DNA of 6,153 bases from Nocardioides sp. Lineage in GTDB: Bacteria; Actinomycetota; Actinomycetes; Propionibacteriales; Nocardioidaceae. The stretch is taken from the NCBI GenBank assembly GCA_029264225.1, contig JARICB010000310.1:1-6153 (forward strand). The letters are read 5' to 3'. The stretch's first letter is position 1. Each line of letters starts with the position of its first letter. The notes under the pieces were generated by a model, which was not told the DNA's origin, ran no database searches, and worked only from the letters and a program-made list of their open reading frames with translations. Of the stretch, positions 3,878 to 6,153 are shown in pieces. Position numbers and translations under genes: made by a program.

Positions 3878-6153
3878 AGCCGCTCGACCCGGCAGTGCTG
3901 TCGCACCTGGCGCCGGCGCGCAGGCCCTTGGTGGTCGCCACCTCGGCGAGCATCCTGGGCGGCGTGCTGCTGATCGCCCAGGCGTGGACGATCGCCAGCC
4001 TGATCGTCGGGCTGTCCCGGGGCGAGTCGATCGCGACGGCCGCACTGCTGAGCGTCGTGGTGTTCGTACTGCGTGGGGTGTTGGGGTTGGTGGTCGACCT
4101 CGCCACTACGCAGGCGGCCGGCACGGTCTCCACTGCACTGCGGGGTCGGGTACTGCGAGCCAGCCTCGGCGACCGGCGCCGCACCGGCGAGTTGGCAGTG
4201 CTGCTCACCCGTGGCCTGGCCGCCACCGAACCGTGGTTCACCCGCTACCTGCCGGCCTTGGTGGTCGCCGGATTCGTACCGGTCCTGACCGTCATCGTGA
4301 TCGTCGTGCTCGATCCGCTCAGCGGGCTCATCGTGGCGCTGACCGTGCCCCTGGTACCGGTCTTCGCCGCGCTCGTCGGGATGGCCACCGGTGACCGGGC
4401 CCAGCGCCAGTGGCGGCTGCTCCAATCGTTGTCGGGGCACTTCCTCGACGTCGTCCGCGGCCTGCCGACCCTGGTCGCGCACCGCCGCGCCGATGCCCAG
4501 GTCGACACGATCCGCGTCGTCACCCACCAACACCGCTTGGCCAGCATGTCCACCCTGCGGCTCGCCTTCGCCTCCTCGCTCGTGCTGGAGCTGCTCGCGA
4601 CCCTGTCGGTCGCCCTGGTGGCGGTCAACGTCGGCCTACGGCTCGCCGGCGGCTCGCTCGGCTTCGAGACCGCCCTCGTGGTGCTGCTGCTTGCCCCGGA
4701 GGCCTACTGGCCCGTACGTCGCGTCGGAGCCGAGTTCCACGCCGCGGCCGAGGGCACGGCCGCGTTCGCCGAGGTCGATCTGGCCCTCGACGGCGCCCGT
4801 CCCGCCAGCGGCGTACGGATCGAGAACGAGACCGGCATCGTGCTTGACGAGGTCACCCTGGGGTGGGGTGAGACCCCGGTCATCTCCGGGCTCAGCGAAC
4901 GCTTCGGCATCGGTCTGACCGCGGTGGTGGGCCCATCGGGCTGCGGGAAGTCGACGCTGCTGGCCGCGATGGTCGGCGAGCTGACTCCGATGGCCGGCAG
5001 CGTGCGCATCGCCGGTCACGATCATCGCGATGACTGGCGTCCGTTGGTGGCCTGGCTGCCTCAGCGACCGTGGCTGACCGCAGGCACCGTGGCGGAGAAC
5101 CTCCGACACGGCGAACCGTCCGCTACCGATGCCCGACTCTGGCACGCCCTCGAGCGCGTCGACCTGGCCCACGTCGTGCTTACCCTCCCCGAGGGGCTGG
5201 AGACCGAACTCGGCGAGGACGGCGCTGGCCTCTCGGCCGGCGAACGGGCCCGCCTCGCGATGGCCCGCGTGCTGGTCAGCGAACGCCCCGTCGTACTCCT
5301 CGACGAACCCACCGCCCACCTCGACTCCGAGACCGAGGCGGTCCTGGGCCGGGTCATCGCCGAACTTGCGCAGTCACGCACCGTGGTGGTCGTCGCGCAC
5401 CGACCGGCCCTGGTCAAGCTTGCCGATCGGGTGATCCACCTCGACACCCTCTCCTCGCCACAGGGCCCCGCCCGGCCGAGCATCACCACCCTGCCCGAGA
5501 TGGCGGAGTGGAAGCCGTCTCGTCGTGCCGACGTCGGAGCCATCGCTCTCGGTGCCCTCTCGTCGGCCTCCGGCGTCGCCCTGACCGCGACCGCCGGCTG
5601 GCTGATCACCCGCGCTTCCACCCAGCCGCCGGTGCTGACCTTGATGGTCGCAATCGTCGGTGTGCGCGCGTTCGGCCTGGCCCGGCCGGTGCTGCGATAT
5701 GCCGAGCGGCTGCTCTCGCACGAACAGGCACTGGGTCGCCTCGCCGAGCGACGTGCGGCCGTCTACGCCGCACTGATCCCGCTGGTGCCTGGACGACTGG
5801 GCGCCGCCGGCCGCCGGCGCGGCGACCTGCTCACCTCGCTGGTCGACGACGTCGATGCCCTGGTCGACGAGCGGGTCCGGGTCCGGGTGCCGCTGTGGAC
5901 CGCCGCCCTGGTGGCGGCCGCCGCCGTCCTGTTCAGCGCCCTGACCGCGCCACGCGCTGCACTGGTGGTCGTCGTGCCCATGCTCGTCACCGTGCTGGCG
6001 ATCGTGCCGGTTGCCCGCCGCGCTGCCCGACACGAGCGTGACTACGTCGCCGCCCGGGCTCGGGTCGGCGAGCTCGTCGAGGCGACCCTGACCGACGCCC
6101 GTCAACTGGTGGCGTGGCAACGTGCCCAGGCCGCCATCGATGAGGTGACCGAC
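3874..6153 (+). CDS. cydDC: Fused CydD-CydC thiol-reductant ABC exporter (3' end beyond window)
   Basis: The frame stays open for 760 codons to the right edge. Residues 1-525 are a complete CydD half. They comprise the N-terminus MKPLDPAVLSHLAPARRPL, a six-span membrane domain (about 19-286), and the CydD-type segment PEAYWPVRRVGAEFHAAAEG (275-294). An ATPase domain follows with Walker A GPSGCGKST (353-361), Q-loop Q397, signature LSAGE (453-457, a variant of LSGGQ), Walker B VVLLDEPTAHLD (473-484, catalytic E478) and switch H509. After a linker (about 525-552) a second membrane domain begins with CydC hallmarks: TAGWLI (573-578) and RAFGLARPVLRYAERLLSH (598-616). The second ATPase domain should lie past the edge. 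In E. coli CydD and CydC are separate and export glutathione/cysteine, which is needed for cytochrome bd assembly. Fused versions are known in Streptomyces. The start lies 7 bp after cydB and has no Shine-Dalgarno, so translation is probably coupled. Confidence 0.95.
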   Translation, partial: MKPLDPAVLSHLAPARRPLVVATSASILGGVLLIAQAWTIASLIVGLSRGESIATAALLSVVVFVLRGVLGLVVDLATTQAAGTVSTALRGRVLRASLGDRRRTGELAVLLTRGLAATEPWFTRYLPALVVAGFVPVLTVIVIVVLDPLSGLIVALTVPLVPVFAALVGMATGDRAQRQWRLLQSLSGHFLDVVRGLPTLVAHRRADAQVDTIRVVTHQHRLASMSTLRLAFASSLVLELLATLSVALVAVNVGLRLAGGSLGFETALVVLLLAPEAYWPVRRVGAEFHAAAEGTAAFAEVDLALDGARPASGVRIENETGIVLDEVTLGWGETPVISGLSERFGIGLTAVVGPSGCGKSTLLAAMVGELTPMAGSVRIAGHDHRDDWRPLVAWLPQRPWLTAGTVAENLRHGEPSATDARLWHALERVDLAHVVLTLPEGLETELGEDGAGLSAGERARLAMARVLVSERPVVLLDEPTAHLDSETEAVLGRVIAELAQSRTVVVVAHRPALVKLADRVIHLDTLSSPQGPARPSITTLPEMAEWKPSRRADVGAIALGALSSASGVALTATAGWLITRASTQPPVLTLMVAIVGVRAFGLARPVLRYAERLLSHEQALGRLAERRAAVYAALIPLVPGRLGAAGRRRGDLLTSLVDDVDALVDERVRVRVPLWTAALVAAAAVLFSALTAPRAALVVVVPMLVTVLAIVPVARRAARHERDYVAARARVGELVEATLTDARQLVAWQRAQAAIDEVTD

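Noticed and set aside
3546..4533. Long minus-strand open frames opposite cydB and cydDC
   Set aside because: They overlap each other in different frames and oppose a continuous CydD coding frame with all expected ABC motifs. They show no family resemblance.
5070..6041. A 323-codon plus-strand frame rich in R, P, G and A inside cydDC
   Set aside because: It is out of frame with the CydDC reading frame, which carries Walker B, the switch histidine and the CydC motifs over the same bases. It is a GC-bias shadow.

Overview
The window is high-GC DNA with strong G/C third-position bias, actinobacterial BlaI/M56 proteins and a fused CydDC exporter. This fits an actinomycete, perhaps of the Nocardioides/Propionibacteriales type, although that finer placement is only an impression. 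The first ~63 bases are nearly pure G and look like a contig end or sequencing artefact rather than genome.

Layout: the minus strand carries a two-gene unit, transcribed right to left: a BlaI/MecI/CopY-family winged-helix repressor (929-1297) followed 8 bp later by an M56-family membrane zinc metallopeptidase (81-920). A compact 97-bp divergent intergenic region (1298-1394) follows. It holds a probable leaderless promoter for blaI and a cluster of TACTAC/GTAG inverted half-sites that look like BlaI operators. The plus strand then carries a tightly packed cytochrome bd operon: cydA (1395-2831), cydB (2853-3866), and a fused cydD-cydC gene (3874 to beyond the right edge). The cydDC frame stays open for 760 codons with no stop.

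How they fit together: CydA and CydB form the membrane quinol:O2 oxidoreductase (cytochrome bd). CydDC is the heterodimer-type ABC exporter of thiol reductants (glutathione/cysteine in E. coli) needed for cytochrome bd assembly, here built as one polypeptide. The BlaI/M56 pair resembles Mycobacterium tuberculosis Rv1846c/Rv1845c: a repressor and a membrane protease without a penicillin-binding sensor domain. Its divergent position, with operator-like dyads between it and cydA, suggests a protease-relieved repressor controlling the alternative terminal oxidase. That regulatory link is the most interesting inference here. The enzymes themselves are well-known families, and I see no mobile element, CRISPR array, tRNA or rRNA.
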